Source: Pseudobdellovibrionaceae bacterium
Lineage (GTDB): Bacteria > Bdellovibrionota > Bdellovibrionia > Bdellovibrionales > JAMPXM01
Reading direction: 5' to 3'
Length of the DNA: 64,000 nucleotides
Assembly (NCBI GenBank): GCA_947462815.1
Contig: CANHQR010000010.1
Location: 1-64,000, forward strand
Each line of letters starts with the position of its first letter. Within the stretch, counting starts at the first letter, position 1. The position numbers and the translations under genes were made by a program. The notes below the pieces were generated by a model. That model was not told where the DNA came from. It was given only the letters and a program-made list of their open reading frames with translations, and made no database searches. This document shows, piece after piece, positions 1 through 9,841 of the stretch.

Positions 1-93
1 AGATCATTCGACCTGGGTCTCACCTGACTCAGTTTCGTTCTTCGTGAGCGAGACGGGCCATTGACCCATCCAACACCCAACGAGATCCGTGAC

Positions 94-1749
94 TTAGACC
101 TGAGCTCCGTCCTGCTCCTCATCCCGCGACTTACGGCGAAGGAAAGTTGGAACATCGAGATTCTTAGGATCGAATGGTGAACGAACGATCTCGCTCGCGA
201 GACGGCGCGCCATCTCAAGAGAACTCTCTTGTTCCTCAACTTGCATCGCCAATTGTTCAGGCGGTAAGCCGCCCGTGCGTTTGGCCTGCGATTCGCGATA
301 CTGACGAACCTTCGCCAGCAGAAGATCGCGCGGCAAAGGCTTATCTCCAGAAGATGTGGGGGCTGCGGAACCATTCATGTTCACATCCAGACCGCTCTCT
401 TCGCGCGAGGGTGAAGCCGACAATTCAGGAACTGGCGACATCGCGGAAGCCGAGATGGGTGCAGAAGGCATCGCCGCAAAAGCGGTCGGCGCCGCATGGC
501 TCACAGGAGCCGCGTGCGCCTCGGGCAGCGCTGATGTCGGCGCCGTCGGCCATCCCGCATAACCAGCAGGGACTGACGGAGCCGGTTGCGGTGCGTAGGC
601 AGGCTGACCCATCGGCATCGAGTGTGTCGGTGCCGAGAAGTTCTGCGGAGTCACGGCATAACCAGGTTGTGGCGGATAGTTAGCCGGAGCCTGAGAAGGC
701 ATCACCATATGGGCCGACATTTGTGTGGAAACGCGAACCTGATGTTGAAGGGCCTGCATCTGCGCCATGTGCTCACCGGCCTGCAGAGACAAGGGATCTT
801 GACCGAAGCCCGTCGCGATGACCGTGATCTGGATTTCATCTCCCATCGACTCATCGATAACCGCACCGAAAATAACTTCAGCAGACTCATGCGCCGCCTC
901 GGTGATCAGCATGGTGGCTTCATCTACTTCGTGCATCAGCAAGTTGGCGCCCGTGATGTTGACGATGATGCCTGTGGCTCCATCAATCGAGATATTTTCC
1001 AAAAGCGGCGAGCTGATGGCCGCTGTTGCTGCTTCTACGGCGCGATTGTCGCCTTTGGCTCGGCCCGTACCCATGATCGCCATACCTTTCGAGGCCATGA
1101 CGGTACGAATGTCCGCGAAGTCGAGGTTGATGTAACCGCGGACGTTGATGAGATCCGAGATCCCTTTGACCGCGTGAAGCAAAACTTCGTCCGCACGTTT
1201 AAAGCTGTCCACTAATGTGGTGTTCGCACTGGAGATCGACAGCAACTTTTGATTGGGGATCACAATCAGCGTGTCGACGTTCTCGCGCAGCTCCTGAATA
1301 CCGTGATCGGCATTGCGCATTCGCTTCTTGCCTTCAAACAAGAAGGGTCGTGTGACGACACCGATGGTGAGCGCACCAAGTTCGCGCGCAATTTTGGCGA
1401 CGATGGGCGCTGCGCCTGTACCAGTTCCGCCGCCCATACCCGCGGTCACGAAGACCATGTCGGCGCCCTCGAGAGCTTCAACGATGTCGTTGTAAGACTC
1501 GATCGCCGCACGCTTACCGATCTCCGGATTGGCACCCGCGCCTAATCCTTTGGTCAGCTCGCTTCCCAATTGAATGCGCTTTTGCGCTTTATGAGCCGCG
1601 AGTACCTGTTTGTCGGTGTTCGCGATCACAAACTCGACGCCCTGTAAACCACCGTCGATCATCGTCGTGATGGCATTATTGCCGCCACCGCCGACGCCGA
1701 CCACTTTAATGTTGGCGCCGATATTGATGTTTTCTTCAAGTTCGAACAT
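94..1749 (-). CDS. ftsZ: Cell division protein FtsZ
   Basis: Tubulin-like GTPase that polymerises into the Z-ring at mid-cell. The GTP-binding signature GGGTGTG is at about residues 106-112, and the N-terminal GVGGGGNNA loop is at about 18-26. The core ends near residue 325 and is followed by a long Ala/Pro/Met/Gln-rich linker of roughly 180 residues. The conserved C-terminal tail (DVPTFLRRK) that binds FtsA follows. At 551 residues it is much longer than the usual 380-400, and all of the excess is linker. It is the last gene of the dcw cluster, 25 bases after ftsA, and ends in TAA. Identity is certain; only the linker is unusual. Confidence 0.98.
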   Translation of the reverse strand: MFELEENINIGANIKVVGVGGGGNNAITTMIDGGLQGVEFVIANTDKQVLAAHKAQKRIQLGSELTKGLGAGANPEIGKRAAIESYNDIVEALEGADMVFVTAGMGGGTGTGAAPIVAKIARELGALTIGVVTRPFLFEGKKRMRNADHGIQELRENVDTLIVIPNQKLLSISSANTTLVDSFKRADEVLLHAVKGISDLINVRGYINLDFADIRTVMASKGMAIMGTGRAKGDNRAVEAATAAISSPLLENISIDGATGIIVNITGANLLMHEVDEATMLITEAAHESAEVIFGAVIDESMGDEIQITVIATGFGQDPLSLQAGEHMAQMQALQHQVRVSTQMSAHMVMPSQAPANYPPQPGYAVTPQNFSAPTHSMPMGQPAYAPQPAPSVPAGYAGWPTAPTSALPEAHAAPVSHAAPTAFAAMPSAPISASAMSPVPELSASPSREESGLDVNMNGSAAPTSSGDKPLPRDLLLAKVRQYRESQAKRTGGLPPEQLAMQVEEQESSLEMARRLASEIVRSPFDPKNLDVPTFLRRKSRDEEQDGAQV

Positions 1750-1774
1750 GACCCCTCCGTTCGTACTGAACCGT

Positions 1775-3187
1775 TCAGCTCAAGGCGCCGTTGAAGAAGT
1801 CTTTCACCTTGCGAGCGACCTGATCCAAGGTCTCTCCCACAGAGAAATCTCCTTCGCGAGATGCTTGAGCGAGGCGTTGTTTTTCTTGTGTCGATAGATT
1901 CTCGATCCCGTAAATCAAAAGACCGACGCCTGTCGCGTACTCCGGCGAGCGCACCACATCCGTCAATCCGCCCATGCCCTCGGGGATTCCGCGGCGCACG
2001 GGTACTTCGCAAACAAACTCACCCATTTCCATAAGTCCTTCGAGAGAACTTCCGCCACCGGTGAGCACAAGGCCTGACCCAATCTGATCCGCTAGGCCCG
2101 AGCGGCGAATTTCCTGCCACAGTAACAGCACAGTTTCTTCAGCGCGTGGCTCAATGATTTCACAAAGATGTCGACGGAGAAGTGAGCGCGGCTTGCGCCC
2201 CCCCACACCCTCGACTTCGATGGTCTCATTTTCATCGACAAGGTCCGCGATGGCACAGCCGAACTTGCGCTTGACGATCTCGGCCGCTGACTGCGGCGTA
2301 CGCAGGCCCATCGCCACATCTTGTGTGAAGTGGGAACCGCCAACAGGCACTGTGGCCGTGTGGGCCACGGCCCCCTGAACATAGGTCACGATGTCGCACG
2401 TACCGCCGCCGATATCGACCACGCTCACGCCAAGTTTCATTTCGTCTTCGGACAAGACGGCTAGGCTCGAGGCCAACTGTTGCAAAACCATCCCGCGAAC
2501 TCGTAAGCCGGCCTTCTCACAACACTTGATGATGTTCTGCAAAGCCGTTTGCCCAGCCGTGATGATGTGCACATTCGCTTCTAATCGCACACCGCTCATG
2601 CCAATGGGATCAGAAATTCCGGCTTGCTCATCAATTTTATACTCGCGAGGCAGGACGTGGAGGACTTGTCGATCGGCGGGTACCGCGACGGCCTTGGCCG
2701 CCTCGATCACGCGAGCAATATCCTCGATTTTCACTTCTTTATTGCGGATCGCGATCATACCGCGCGAATCGAAAGACTTTACATGGGTGCCACCGACGGC
2801 GACCAAAACTTCCTCAATACGGTAGCCACTCATCAACTCGGCTTCTTCACGAGCCTTCGCAATGGCCTCGATGGTCGATTCAACATTGACGACCACACCC
2901 TGACGAATGCCGCTTGATGCAGCGCTTCCGACGCCGACAATTTCGATCTGCAAATCATTGGCCGTCAACAATGGGCCTGCACTGGGCGATGGTCGCACCA
3001 GCCCGACGACAACGCTCACTTTACTCGAGCCAATATCGAGACCCGCGAGAAGAATCTCACGGGACGCTGGGCGCTCGCGCAGCGAGCTGCGAACATTCAT
3101 GGAGCTGAGTGATGAGGTCGACGCTCCGCTGGTGGGGCGCGAAGTCGCTGTCGCATTGTGATCTAAGCCGCGCTCACTTGTCGTCAT
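1775..3187 (-). CDS. ftsA: Cell division protein FtsA
   Basis: Actin-fold ATPase that tethers FtsZ to the inner membrane and signals to the divisome. Visible motifs are the phosphate-1 loop DIGSSK (about residues 51-56), the phosphate-2 motif [10 protein letters not shown] near 240, and a C-terminal basic amphipathic helix ([11 protein letters not shown]) expected to bind membrane. The first 40 or so residues are a Ser/Thr/Arg-rich extension. The ATG is preceded by a G-rich stretch (gggggtt) that can serve as ribosome binding site. At 470 residues it is slightly longer than typical FtsA. It lies between ftsQ and ftsZ as in most dcw clusters. Confidence 0.97.
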   Translation of the reverse strand: MTTSERGLDHNATATSRPTSGASTSSLSSMNVRSSLRERPASREILLAGLDIGSSKVSVVVGLVRPSPSAGPLLTANDLQIEIVGVGSAASSGIRQGVVVNVESTIEAIAKAREEAELMSGYRIEEVLVAVGGTHVKSFDSRGMIAIRNKEVKIEDIARVIEAAKAVAVPADRQVLHVLPREYKIDEQAGISDPIGMSGVRLEANVHIITAGQTALQNIIKCCEKAGLRVRGMVLQQLASSLAVLSEDEMKLGVSVVDIGGGTCDIVTYVQGAVAHTATVPVGGSHFTQDVAMGLRTPQSAAEIVKRKFGCAIADLVDENETIEVEGVGGRKPRSLLRRHLCEIIEPRAEETVLLLWQEIRRSGLADQIGSGLVLTGGGSSLEGLMEMGEFVCEVPVRRGIPEGMGGLTDVVRSPEYATGVGLLIYGIENLSTQEKQRLAQASREGDFSVGETLDQVARKVKDFFNGALS

Positions 3188-3398
3188 CCATAACCCCCGG
3201 CCGTCGATCTCCCAAAAAAGACTCCCGGCACACTCATTCTTCAGAACCCAAGCACCGCGAATGCGAATTGGCCAAAAGGTCTGACCTCATGGGTTCGCCG
3301 GTCTTCACGGTCACCTGGCCTTGAGCTCGGAAACCGCCTGCTCAGCTGAAGCAGAAGTGGCTTCGCCCGACCTTGGGCGGAGCACCCTCGACTCAAGG

Positions 3399-4298
3399 CT
3401 ACGGTCGCTGCCGCGCCCTGACAACAACTTTCTTTGAAGAAGTCGCATCGATCACCGCAGCTCGTTTCGAGTTTTGGGAAAGATAGTTCAGCACATGACT
3501 CACGCGGCGAAGCTTGATGTCGATCTCTCCGCTTCCCAACAACACTTCCAATCGTGGCGATATGAGCACCAACGAGAATCCGTTTTCGCGAGTGAACTCG
3601 ATTTCGGCAATGTTGGAAACGCTGAGCACGCCTTGCTCCGGGAGCTCACGCAACATCTCGACAGCTTCAGATCGTTTCGTATTGTCTCTCAACAACACCT
3701 CGGATCTCAGAAACGGAACATCGGGCACGCTCTCGCCTGTCCAGATTGGAAGCAAGCTTCCGTCTTCCGCCAGAGGCCGAAAGCCTGCCTTTTCAACCAG
3801 CACGGCAACAGGACGACGAGGCGTGATCGACACCGTCACCCGATCAGGAAATTGACGACGAACTCTCGCTTCGTGAATCCAAGGATTTTCTTTCAACTTC
3901 GCGCTGACTTCGTCCAACGAAATTCGCCAAGGCACTTCACCCATAATTCCCCGAAGCGTTTCACCGATCGAGGCTTCAACCGACGTGGTCAGCTGCGCGG
4001 CCATTCGCGAATTGCCCATCCGCTCTGTCCACTCGACCGGTACTGCACGAACGCCAAACAAAGCCTTTTGATGAATGATGGACCAAACCACAGCACCCAA
4101 CATGGCGCTCGAGACGCCGGCCAAGATGCCCAGGCGCGCGAACTTCGCCCATCGAGGAGTCACCGCCGTATCATGGATTGAGTTCATCGGACTCGGTGTT
4201 GAGTACTCTTCCGAAGCCGTCGCGGCCTGAACTGAGTCGAGCCGCCCCTCTGATCTGGATTCGTTTTGGATGTCCACAGATCCGAGGCTAATGCGCAC
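3399..4298 (-). CDS. ftsQ: Cell division protein FtsQ (POTRA domain)
   Basis: Bitopic divisome protein connecting cytoplasmic and periplasmic division proteins. About 55 polar N-terminal residues precede one membrane segment (about residues 56-76). A POTRA-type domain follows (motifs NPWIHEARVRRQFPDRV and ITPRRPVAVL near 135-165), then the FtsQ/DivIB beta domain. The length of 299 residues is normal. The track start is GTG with only a weak ribosome site, so the true start could be slightly internal. It lies 211 bases upstream of ftsA, which leaves room for a promoter for ftsAZ. Confidence 0.9.
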   Translation of the reverse strand: MRISLGSVDIQNESRSEGRLDSVQAATASEEYSTPSPMNSIHDTAVTPRWAKFARLGILAGVSSAMLGAVVWSIIHQKALFGVRAVPVEWTERMGNSRMAAQLTTSVEASIGETLRGIMGEVPWRISLDEVSAKLKENPWIHEARVRRQFPDRVTVSITPRRPVAVLVEKAGFRPLAEDGSLLPIWTGESVPDVPFLRSEVLLRDNTKRSEAVEMLRELPEQGVLSVSNIAEIEFTRENGFSLVLISPRLEVLLGSGEIDIKLRRVSHVLNYLSQNSKRAAVIDATSSKKVVVRARQRP

Positions 4299-4339
4299 CT
4301 GACGTAAAGCCTAGAAACAGGCGTCGCGACAAAATGCGA

Positions 4340-4363
4340 ACTGGACCTCGACGGAGGTCCAGT
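4340..4363 (-). promoter_or_regulatory. Perfect 10-bp hairpin between small secreted protein gene and ftsQ
   Basis: A 10-base stem (ACTGGACCTC / GAGGTCCAGT) with a four-base loop lies between the stop of the Arg/Glu-rich protein gene and the ftsQ start, about 40 bases from ftsQ. There is no proper U-tract after it on the minus strand, only TTCGCATTTT. It could be a weak terminator, an attenuator or an mRNA-stability element. The stem is read directly; the function is inferred. Confidence 0.55.
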
Positions 4364-4425
4364 GTGAAAGGTGAGCGGTCGGCCAGGCTGAATCATGTCG
4401 ATCCGGATGAGGTCCTTTCCCTCAA

Positions 4426-4887
4426 TTACCTTTGGCGGCGATTCCTGCGCTGTTCGTGCCGAGCCTCTCTTGCATCTCGCTTTTCAGCACCCCAATCGCG
4501 ACGAGCCTGATGAGCCTCGTGCTTTTCCTTTTGCCAATCGCGACGGGCATCGCGAACGTCATCGCGAGCCGCAGCTCGCTCATCTCGACTCGCGCCCTCA
4601 CGGCGCAGATCGCGAACTTCTTTGGACTGTTCGCGAGCTTCTTTGGCCGCCTCAACTTGTTCTAGGTGCTGATCACGCCATTGCTGACGAGCCTCGCGAA
4701 CCTCTTCACGCTGTTGCACATGAGCCGGCGCTGCAGAAGTCGCGGTAGGCTCGGCGCGCGCATCCAGAGACAACCCGAAGAAGACCGTCGCCAGGAGCAA
4801 GAGAGTTGCTCGAGAGGTGCTTGCCACCGAAATGCATCGACGGCTCAACAATGTTTTAGAGCTTCGACGCGTCTTGATTTGAGACAT
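4426..4887 (-). CDS. Small exported Arg/Glu/Asp-rich protein of unknown function
   Basis: I do not recognise this family. I chose the ATG at 4887 because a strong ribosome site (GAGGAG) lies 6 bases upstream; the reading frame itself is open back to 4989. The 153-residue product begins with a basic stretch and a hydrophobic segment (LLLLATVFFGLSL) ending in DARA, which looks like a signal peptide cleaved near residue 43. The mature part is almost entirely charged (R, E, D, K, Q) with repeated ARRDW/AKEAREQ-like heptad patterns, probably a long coiled coil or helix in the periplasm. It sits between murB and ftsQ, where ddl is often found. Confidence 0.65.
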   Translation of the reverse strand: MSQIKTRRSSKTLLSRRCISVASTSRATLLLLATVFFGLSLDARAEPTATSAAPAHVQQREEVREARQQWRDQHLEQVEAAKEAREQSKEVRDLRREGASRDERAAARDDVRDARRDWQKEKHEAHQARRDWGAEKRDAREARHEQRRNRRQR

Positions 4888-5114
4888 ATTTCGCTCCTCG
4901 GCGCATGGATTGAGGACCCCGGATAAGTTTGGCTTAAGAACTTGGGATCGATTCCGCAGGGATCGCGGCACATGTCGCAGAAATCGCATCGGCAGATCGG
5001 ATTCCCGACTTAATGCCTGGATAAATGCGGGTCAGGAAAGGGAATTTTGACTCGGCTCTCAAGAACTGAACAAGACCTCAACTCGATACAAGGGCTCGAG
5101 ATCAAAGTGAGATT

Positions 5115-6029
5115 TCAGTGAGGCCATTCCCCCAGATAGACAACCTCCGTACGAAGTTGCACGCCAAACTGTTTCTGCACTTCGGCTTGCACATGGCGAA
5201 TCACCACGTCGAGATCTTGAGCTAACGAACCACCGACATTGACAATGAAGTTCGCGTGCTTCGGCGACACCTGCGCTCCGCCCACTCGATAGCCCTTCAA
5301 ACCTGCCGCCTCGATCAGTCGGCCCGCCTTGTCTCCTGGCGGATTGACGAACACACTGCCGCAAGATGGAAGATCCAAAGGCTGCTTGGTTAAACGCACT
5401 TGATTGGCCTTGCGAACTCGTTCGAGAACATCGTCTTGAGGTTCGAAGGGCCAAGCCAACTCCGCGCTCACGATGACTCCTGGTTGCCAGCCCCGACAAT
5501 GTCGATAGTCCCAATGTAAATCTTCTCGACGCTGAACCCGTTCTTGAATTTGTCCTTGCGACCAATCCCAAACTCGAATGGAACGCGTCAGCTCCACGAA
5601 CTCTCGGGGTCGTAGAGCCTCAGCGACCCCGGCGTTCATCACGATTCCGCCCCCTACGTCGCCCGGCAATCCCGCCAGAAATACGGCCGGCTCAAGTTTG
5701 TGCTTGAGAAAAACTTTGAGCAATTCCGCCTTGGAAGTACCGCTCAAAACATTCAGTCGCAACTCACCGTCGACAACTTGATTCTGAAGTTGAGCAAATC
5801 GACGGAGTCCAATCACAAGGCCGCGAACACCTGAATCGTGAATCAAAACATTGGTGCCGCCGCCTAAGATCTGAATCGATAAACCTTCACTCAAAGCCCA
5901 CTCGATGCCTTCCCGTAAATCGACTTCGCTTTGTGGCTCGAGGTAAAACTCAGCCGGACCACCGACCAACCATGAAGTCAGGGGCGCAAGCGACCAGTTT
6001 TCCTTGAGTCCCTGCGGCCTTAGACTCAT
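5115..6029 (-). CDS. murB: UDP-N-acetylenolpyruvoylglucosamine reductase MurB
   Basis: FAD- and NADPH-dependent reduction of UDP-GlcNAc-enolpyruvate to UDP-MurNAc in the cytoplasm. The FAD-binding segment shows GGGTNVLIHDSG (about residues 56-67) and the GLPGDVGGGIVMNAG region near 120-135. The catalytic Ser region is CGSVFVNP near 225, and a C-terminal Glu lies in RTEVVYLG. At 304 residues it matches the shorter MurB type. The start ATG overlaps the stop of murC by four bases, indicating translational coupling. Confidence 0.96.
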   Translation of the reverse strand: MSLRPQGLKENWSLAPLTSWLVGGPAEFYLEPQSEVDLREGIEWALSEGLSIQILGGGTNVLIHDSGVRGLVIGLRRFAQLQNQVVDGELRLNVLSGTSKAELLKVFLKHKLEPAVFLAGLPGDVGGGIVMNAGVAEALRPREFVELTRSIRVWDWSQGQIQERVQRREDLHWDYRHCRGWQPGVIVSAELAWPFEPQDDVLERVRKANQVRLTKQPLDLPSCGSVFVNPPGDKAGRLIEAAGLKGYRVGGAQVSPKHANFIVNVGGSLAQDLDVVIRHVQAEVQKQFGVQLRTEVVYLGEWPH

Positions 6030-7450
6030 GAGCGACTCAACTCTTCAAGAACAGCCGTGCCGAGTTTGTGAATGTCTCCCGCACCCAGCGTGAAAAGCGC
6101 ATCACCCGGCTTGAGCACGTTTGCTAAATCTTTTGCGTGTTGATTCAAGTTCGAGGACAAACCTGTTTTGGACTCGAGGCGCTCAACACCTTCGCGAGGC
6201 GCCCGGCCAGACGCTAAAACTCCTGATCGCATCGAGTCACTATCCACACCGGCCAAAGCATCTTCGCCAGCAGCATAAACGTCCGCAAGCCAGAGCTGGT
6301 CGGCCCGATTGAAGGAAGTCAGAAACTGATCCCAGCAAAGCTTGGTGCGCGTGTAGCGATGGGGCTGAAATGCGACAATTAAACGACGATGACCATGCCG
6401 CTCGCGATAGGCCTGCAGAACAGCTTCGATCTCTGTTGGGTGATGTCCATAGTCATCGTACACCAAGATGTTTCGCACTTCACCTTTGAGTTGGAATCGT
6501 CGATCCACACCGCGAAAGCGTTCGAGTCCACGCACACAAGTCGCAAAATCGATACCGGCCTCAAGGGCGGTTGCGATCGCCGCGGCCGCATTCAAAGCAT
6601 TATGACGACCCGGGACATTCAGCGTGATTCCACCGAGAAGCTGCCCATGTCGATACACCGAATAGGTGCCACGATCGCCTTCAAGGCGAAGGTCGCAGTC
6701 GTCGCGAAATCCATAGCGCAAAAGTCGCTTTCCAAAGTGCTCAAAGGTTTCTCGGATGCTCGCGTCGTCCCAGCAGACAACGGCCGCTCCATAGAACGGC
6801 ACTCGACCTGCAAACTCGAAGAAGGCTTGCTTGAGATGCTGAAATGTCCCGTAGTGATCCAAATGATCGTTATCGATATTGGTGACCAAGGCGATTTCCG
6901 GATTCAATCGCGAGAAACTTCCATCGCTCTCATCGGCCTCGGCGATCATCCACTCTCCATGACCGAGTTGCGCCGTGGATTTAATCAAATCGAGACGTCC
7001 ACCCACGACAATGGTGGGATTGGCCGCAGCCTCTAGAAAAATGGCCGCGATCATAGATGTCGTCGTTGTCTTACCATGCGAGCCACCAACGGCGATTCCC
7101 CGCTTCAATCGCATGATCTCGGCGAGAGACTCGGCACGTGGAATCAACGGCACACCCAATCGTCGAGCCTCCGCAAATTCCGGATTTGTGGGCTTCACCG
7201 CCGAGGAATACACCGCCACGTCGCAGTGATGCACATTCTCCGGCGAATGTCCGATGGCGACTTGAATTCCGAGTTCGCGCAGACGCAAAACGTTTGGATT
7301 CTCGCTCAAATCACTGCCCGACACCGAGCTTCCCATATTGTGAAGAAGTTCGGCCAAGCCGCACATGCCGATTCCGCCGATCCCAATAAAATGCACACGG
7401 GCGGCAAAGAGACTGCGCTGGTTTTTCGACGTGACTGAGGTCTGCGGCAT
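6026..7450 (-). CDS. murC: UDP-N-acetylmuramate--L-alanine ligase MurC
   Basis: ATP-dependent addition of L-Ala to UDP-MurNAc, the first peptide-stem step. The N-terminal Rossmann motif IGIGGIGMCGLA (about residues 22-33) and the Mur ligase P-loop GGSHGKTTTT (near 118) are present. The central YDDYGHHPTEI motif is typical of MurC. At 474 residues it has the normal length. It follows murG by 8 bases and overlaps murB by 4. An AAGAGA stretch precedes the ATG. Confidence 0.97.
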   Translation of the reverse strand: MPQTSVTSKNQRSLFAARVHFIGIGGIGMCGLAELLHNMGSSVSGSDLSENPNVLRLRELGIQVAIGHSPENVHHCDVAVYSSAVKPTNPEFAEARRLGVPLIPRAESLAEIMRLKRGIAVGGSHGKTTTTSMIAAIFLEAAANPTIVVGGRLDLIKSTAQLGHGEWMIAEADESDGSFSRLNPEIALVTNIDNDHLDHYGTFQHLKQAFFEFAGRVPFYGAAVVCWDDASIRETFEHFGKRLLRYGFRDDCDLRLEGDRGTYSVYRHGQLLGGITLNVPGRHNALNAAAAIATALEAGIDFATCVRGLERFRGVDRRFQLKGEVRNILVYDDYGHHPTEIEAVLQAYRERHGHRRLIVAFQPHRYTRTKLCWDQFLTSFNRADQLWLADVYAAGEDALAGVDSDSMRSGVLASGRAPREGVERLESKTGLSSNLNQHAKDLANVLKPGDALFTLGAGDIHKLGTAVLEELSRS

Positions 7451-7458
7451 AAGTCTCT

Positions 7459-8592
7459 TTATGTCTTGTCCGTTGGGTCCGAGTCACCCAAAACTTCGCT
7501 TGCAATTTTTCTCGCGGCATCGAATTCGGCAAATTTCAGCACAGCTTTTTCAATTTCAACCAGACTTTGCACGTCATCACGGAGCTTTTGAATCAACGAG
7601 GTCAATGTCGAAACTTTGAGATCGCGCTGCTCAATCATCATCGCAGCTCCCGCTTTGACAAGAACTTCGGCATTCTTTCTCTGATGATCGTCAGCGGCAG
7701 TGGGAAGCGGCACAAACACGGCGGCTTTACCGGCCGCCGCAATCTCCGCCACTGTCGAAGCTCCCGCCCGACAGACCACCACATCGGCCCAAGCGTATCG
7801 CTCATGCATATCATGAAGGTACTCATGACAAGTCAGCCGCGGATTGCCGAGCTCCCTATAAATCGGACTCACTGTAGGATGATCTAATCGTCCTGTCTGA
7901 TGAACCAGTTCCACACCATTCAGCCAAGAGCCACCGTCTCGAACGGCTTGGGCGACGACTTGATTGATAAATCGAGCGCCTTGGCTACCACCAAACACGA
8001 GGACGCGTAGCTCACCCGGCGCTCGAACGCGTGGAGAGCGTGGACGAATCTCTGCCCTGACCGGTAAACCCGTGGTGATGGCATCGGGTCGCTGCAATTG
8101 CGCGCGAGCTGCCTCAAAGACCACCAAAACCCTATCCACAATTCGAGCGAGCCATCGATTGGCCAGACCTGCGTGAGCATTGGGTTCCCAAATCAAGGTA
8201 CGAAAACCGCGAAGAGCGGCCACGGCTAGGAGCGGCCCCGAAGCAAATCCTCCCACGCCGAGCACAGCCTGAGGGCGAACGCTCGAAAGAATTTGCCAAG
8301 CTTTCACGAACGCGAGAGGTAGCCCCAAGAGTGTTTTGATCTGCGTCCATCGCCCAACACTCGCGTGCAACTTGCCGACTGGGATCAAATGCAGCGTAAA
8401 GCCTTCGCGAGGAATGATCTTTTCTTCAAGACCTCCGCGCGCACCGACAAACTCGACTTTCAAATTCGGGCGCGTGGCCAAGATCGCTCGAGCGATGGCG
8501 ACACCCGGGTAGATGTGTCCGCCGGTTCCACCACCCGCGATCAGGATCGGACGATCACTTTGAGAATTCATGAGCTGAGAATTCACCGGCAC
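7459..8592 (-). CDS. murG: UDP-GlcNAc:lipid I transferase MurG
   Basis: Glycosyltransferase (GT28) that converts lipid I to lipid II at the inner face of the membrane. The N-terminal glycine-rich loop GGGTGGHIYP starts near residue 20, and the C-terminal nucleotide-binding part shows VCRAGASTVAEIAAAGKA. The frame opens with GTG at 8592. A second GTG at 8586 with GAGG upstream, or the ATG at 8571, are alternative starts that would remove 2 to 7 residues. The normal MurG length is about 360. It lies between ftsW and murC. Confidence 0.96.
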   Translation of the reverse strand: MPVNSQLMNSQSDRPILIAGGGTGGHIYPGVAIARAILATRPNLKVEFVGARGGLEEKIIPREGFTLHLIPVGKLHASVGRWTQIKTLLGLPLAFVKAWQILSSVRPQAVLGVGGFASGPLLAVAALRGFRTLIWEPNAHAGLANRWLARIVDRVLVVFEAARAQLQRPDAITTGLPVRAEIRPRSPRVRAPGELRVLVFGGSQGARFINQVVAQAVRDGGSWLNGVELVHQTGRLDHPTVSPIYRELGNPRLTCHEYLHDMHERYAWADVVVCRAGASTVAEIAAAGKAAVFVPLPTAADDHQRKNAEVLVKAGAAMMIEQRDLKVSTLTSLIQKLRDDVQSLVEIEKAVLKFAEFDAARKIASEVLGDSDPTDKT

Positions 8593-8644
8593 CTCAAAGA
8601 CTGCCCGTTTGATCTGGCCATACTGCGCACTTCACTCAAGCCGC

Positions 8645-9841
8645 TCAGACTAACTCTGAGCGACGATAAGCGGTGCGATCCTGTCGCTCAAGATTCAAAA
8701 TCAATCCGAACAGAAGTCCTGACATCACTGCACTCGACCCACCATAAGACAGAAAGGGTAAGGTGAGGCCCTTGGTCGGCAGGAGCCCCATCGCGACGCC
8801 CATATTCACAAACACGCTCAAGCCAAACACGACGCCCAAACCCGTCGCGAGCGCACGCCGAAAAGTATCTTGAGCTCGAGCCGCTAATCTAAAGATTCGA
8901 AGGAGGACAAAACCGTAGAGAGCCAAGAGGGCCGCAACTCCCAGAAAACCGAGCTCCTCGCCCAAAACAGCCAAAGTGAAGTCAGTGTGCGCCTCAGGCA
9001 GGAAAAAGAGTTTCCCCTGCCCATCGCCCAAGCCTGTGCCGAGCAATCCCCCCGTTCGCATCGAAAGCATCGATTGAATCACTTGAAAGCCTTTGTCGTC
9101 GGCATTCGACCAAGGATCCAGGAAGGACAACACGCGATCTCGTCGGTAGGGAACTCGCATCACAAGGAGGTAGAAGGCGGGAACTGCAACTGAGGCGAGA
9201 AGTACCAACCATCTCTTTCTCAAACCAAAGACGAAGAGCATCACGCCGACCGTGCAAACCGCGATCGCAAAGGTTCCAAAATCCGGCTGTTTGAGCACCA
9301 GAAAGAGCGGCAAGGCCATAAATCCCAGCCAAGCCAAACCCTGACTGCTCCAATGTGCATGAGCTCCCGCAAGAGGCCAACGCCCTTGCCGAGCCAATGC
9401 CGCCGCGATCAGCAAAGGTAGCGCCACTTTGACAAGTTCGCTCGGCTCAAAAACAAAATTTCCTGGAAGCTGAATCCATCGCGCGGCTCCACCCGCTCGC
9501 ATGGAAATTCCAGGGACATAGGTCAGCGCCACCAGGCCCGCGGCCAATAACCAGAGCAGAGCTCCGAAACGCTCAATCCAGCGCCAAGGCGCCAAGGCCG
9601 TCACCACCATGATTCCCAGAGCGGGAATCGAAAACAAAAACTGCCGCCGCACATAGAAAAGGCCATCGCCTCTTGATTCGAACGCAAAGATATAGCTGCT
9701 CGTGTAAACCTGCACGACGCCTAAACCCAGCAGCATGAATGCCGCCAACCATAAGCCTGAGACGCGCGTTTCGGAGCCCACGACTTGCGACCCCCCGCCC
9801 TGAGGCCAACGCGCTAAACTCTCTAGATTCAATCGATTCAT
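8645..9841 (-). CDS. ftsW: SEDS glycosyltransferase FtsW
   Basis: Integral membrane peptidoglycan glycan polymerase for septal synthesis, partner of FtsI. There are about ten hydrophobic segments. The family motif FEPSELVKVALPLL lies near residue 130 and the C-terminal PFLSYGGSS motif near 365. At 398 residues it is typical. It is the first dcw gene after the interruption by the opposite-strand protease, so it probably has its own promoter in the 366-base space upstream, which it shares with the protease gene. Confidence 0.95.
   Translation of the reverse strand: MNRLNLESLARWPQGGGSQVVGSETRVSGLWLAAFMLLGLGVVQVYTSSYIFAFESRGDGLFYVRRQFLFSIPALGIMVVTALAPWRWIERFGALLWLLAAGLVALTYVPGISMRAGGAARWIQLPGNFVFEPSELVKVALPLLIAAALARQGRWPLAGAHAHWSSQGLAWLGFMALPLFLVLKQPDFGTFAIAVCTVGVMLFVFGLRKRWLVLLASVAVPAFYLLVMRVPYRRDRVLSFLDPWSNADDKGFQVIQSMLSMRTGGLLGTGLGDGQGKLFFLPEAHTDFTLAVLGEELGFLGVAALLALYGFVLLRIFRLAARAQDTFRRALATGLGVVFGLSVFVNMGVAMGLLPTKGLTLPFLSYGGSSAVMSGLLFGLILNLERQDRTAYRRSELV

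Noticed and set aside
3188-3398. Gene between ftsQ and ftsA
   Set aside because: Only short overlapping frames with no motif; more likely a promoter region for ftsAZ.
4888-4989. Upstream extension of the Arg/Glu-rich protein
   Set aside because: It lacks a ribosome site and would place 34 residues before a good signal peptide; the ATG at 4887 has GAGGAG.
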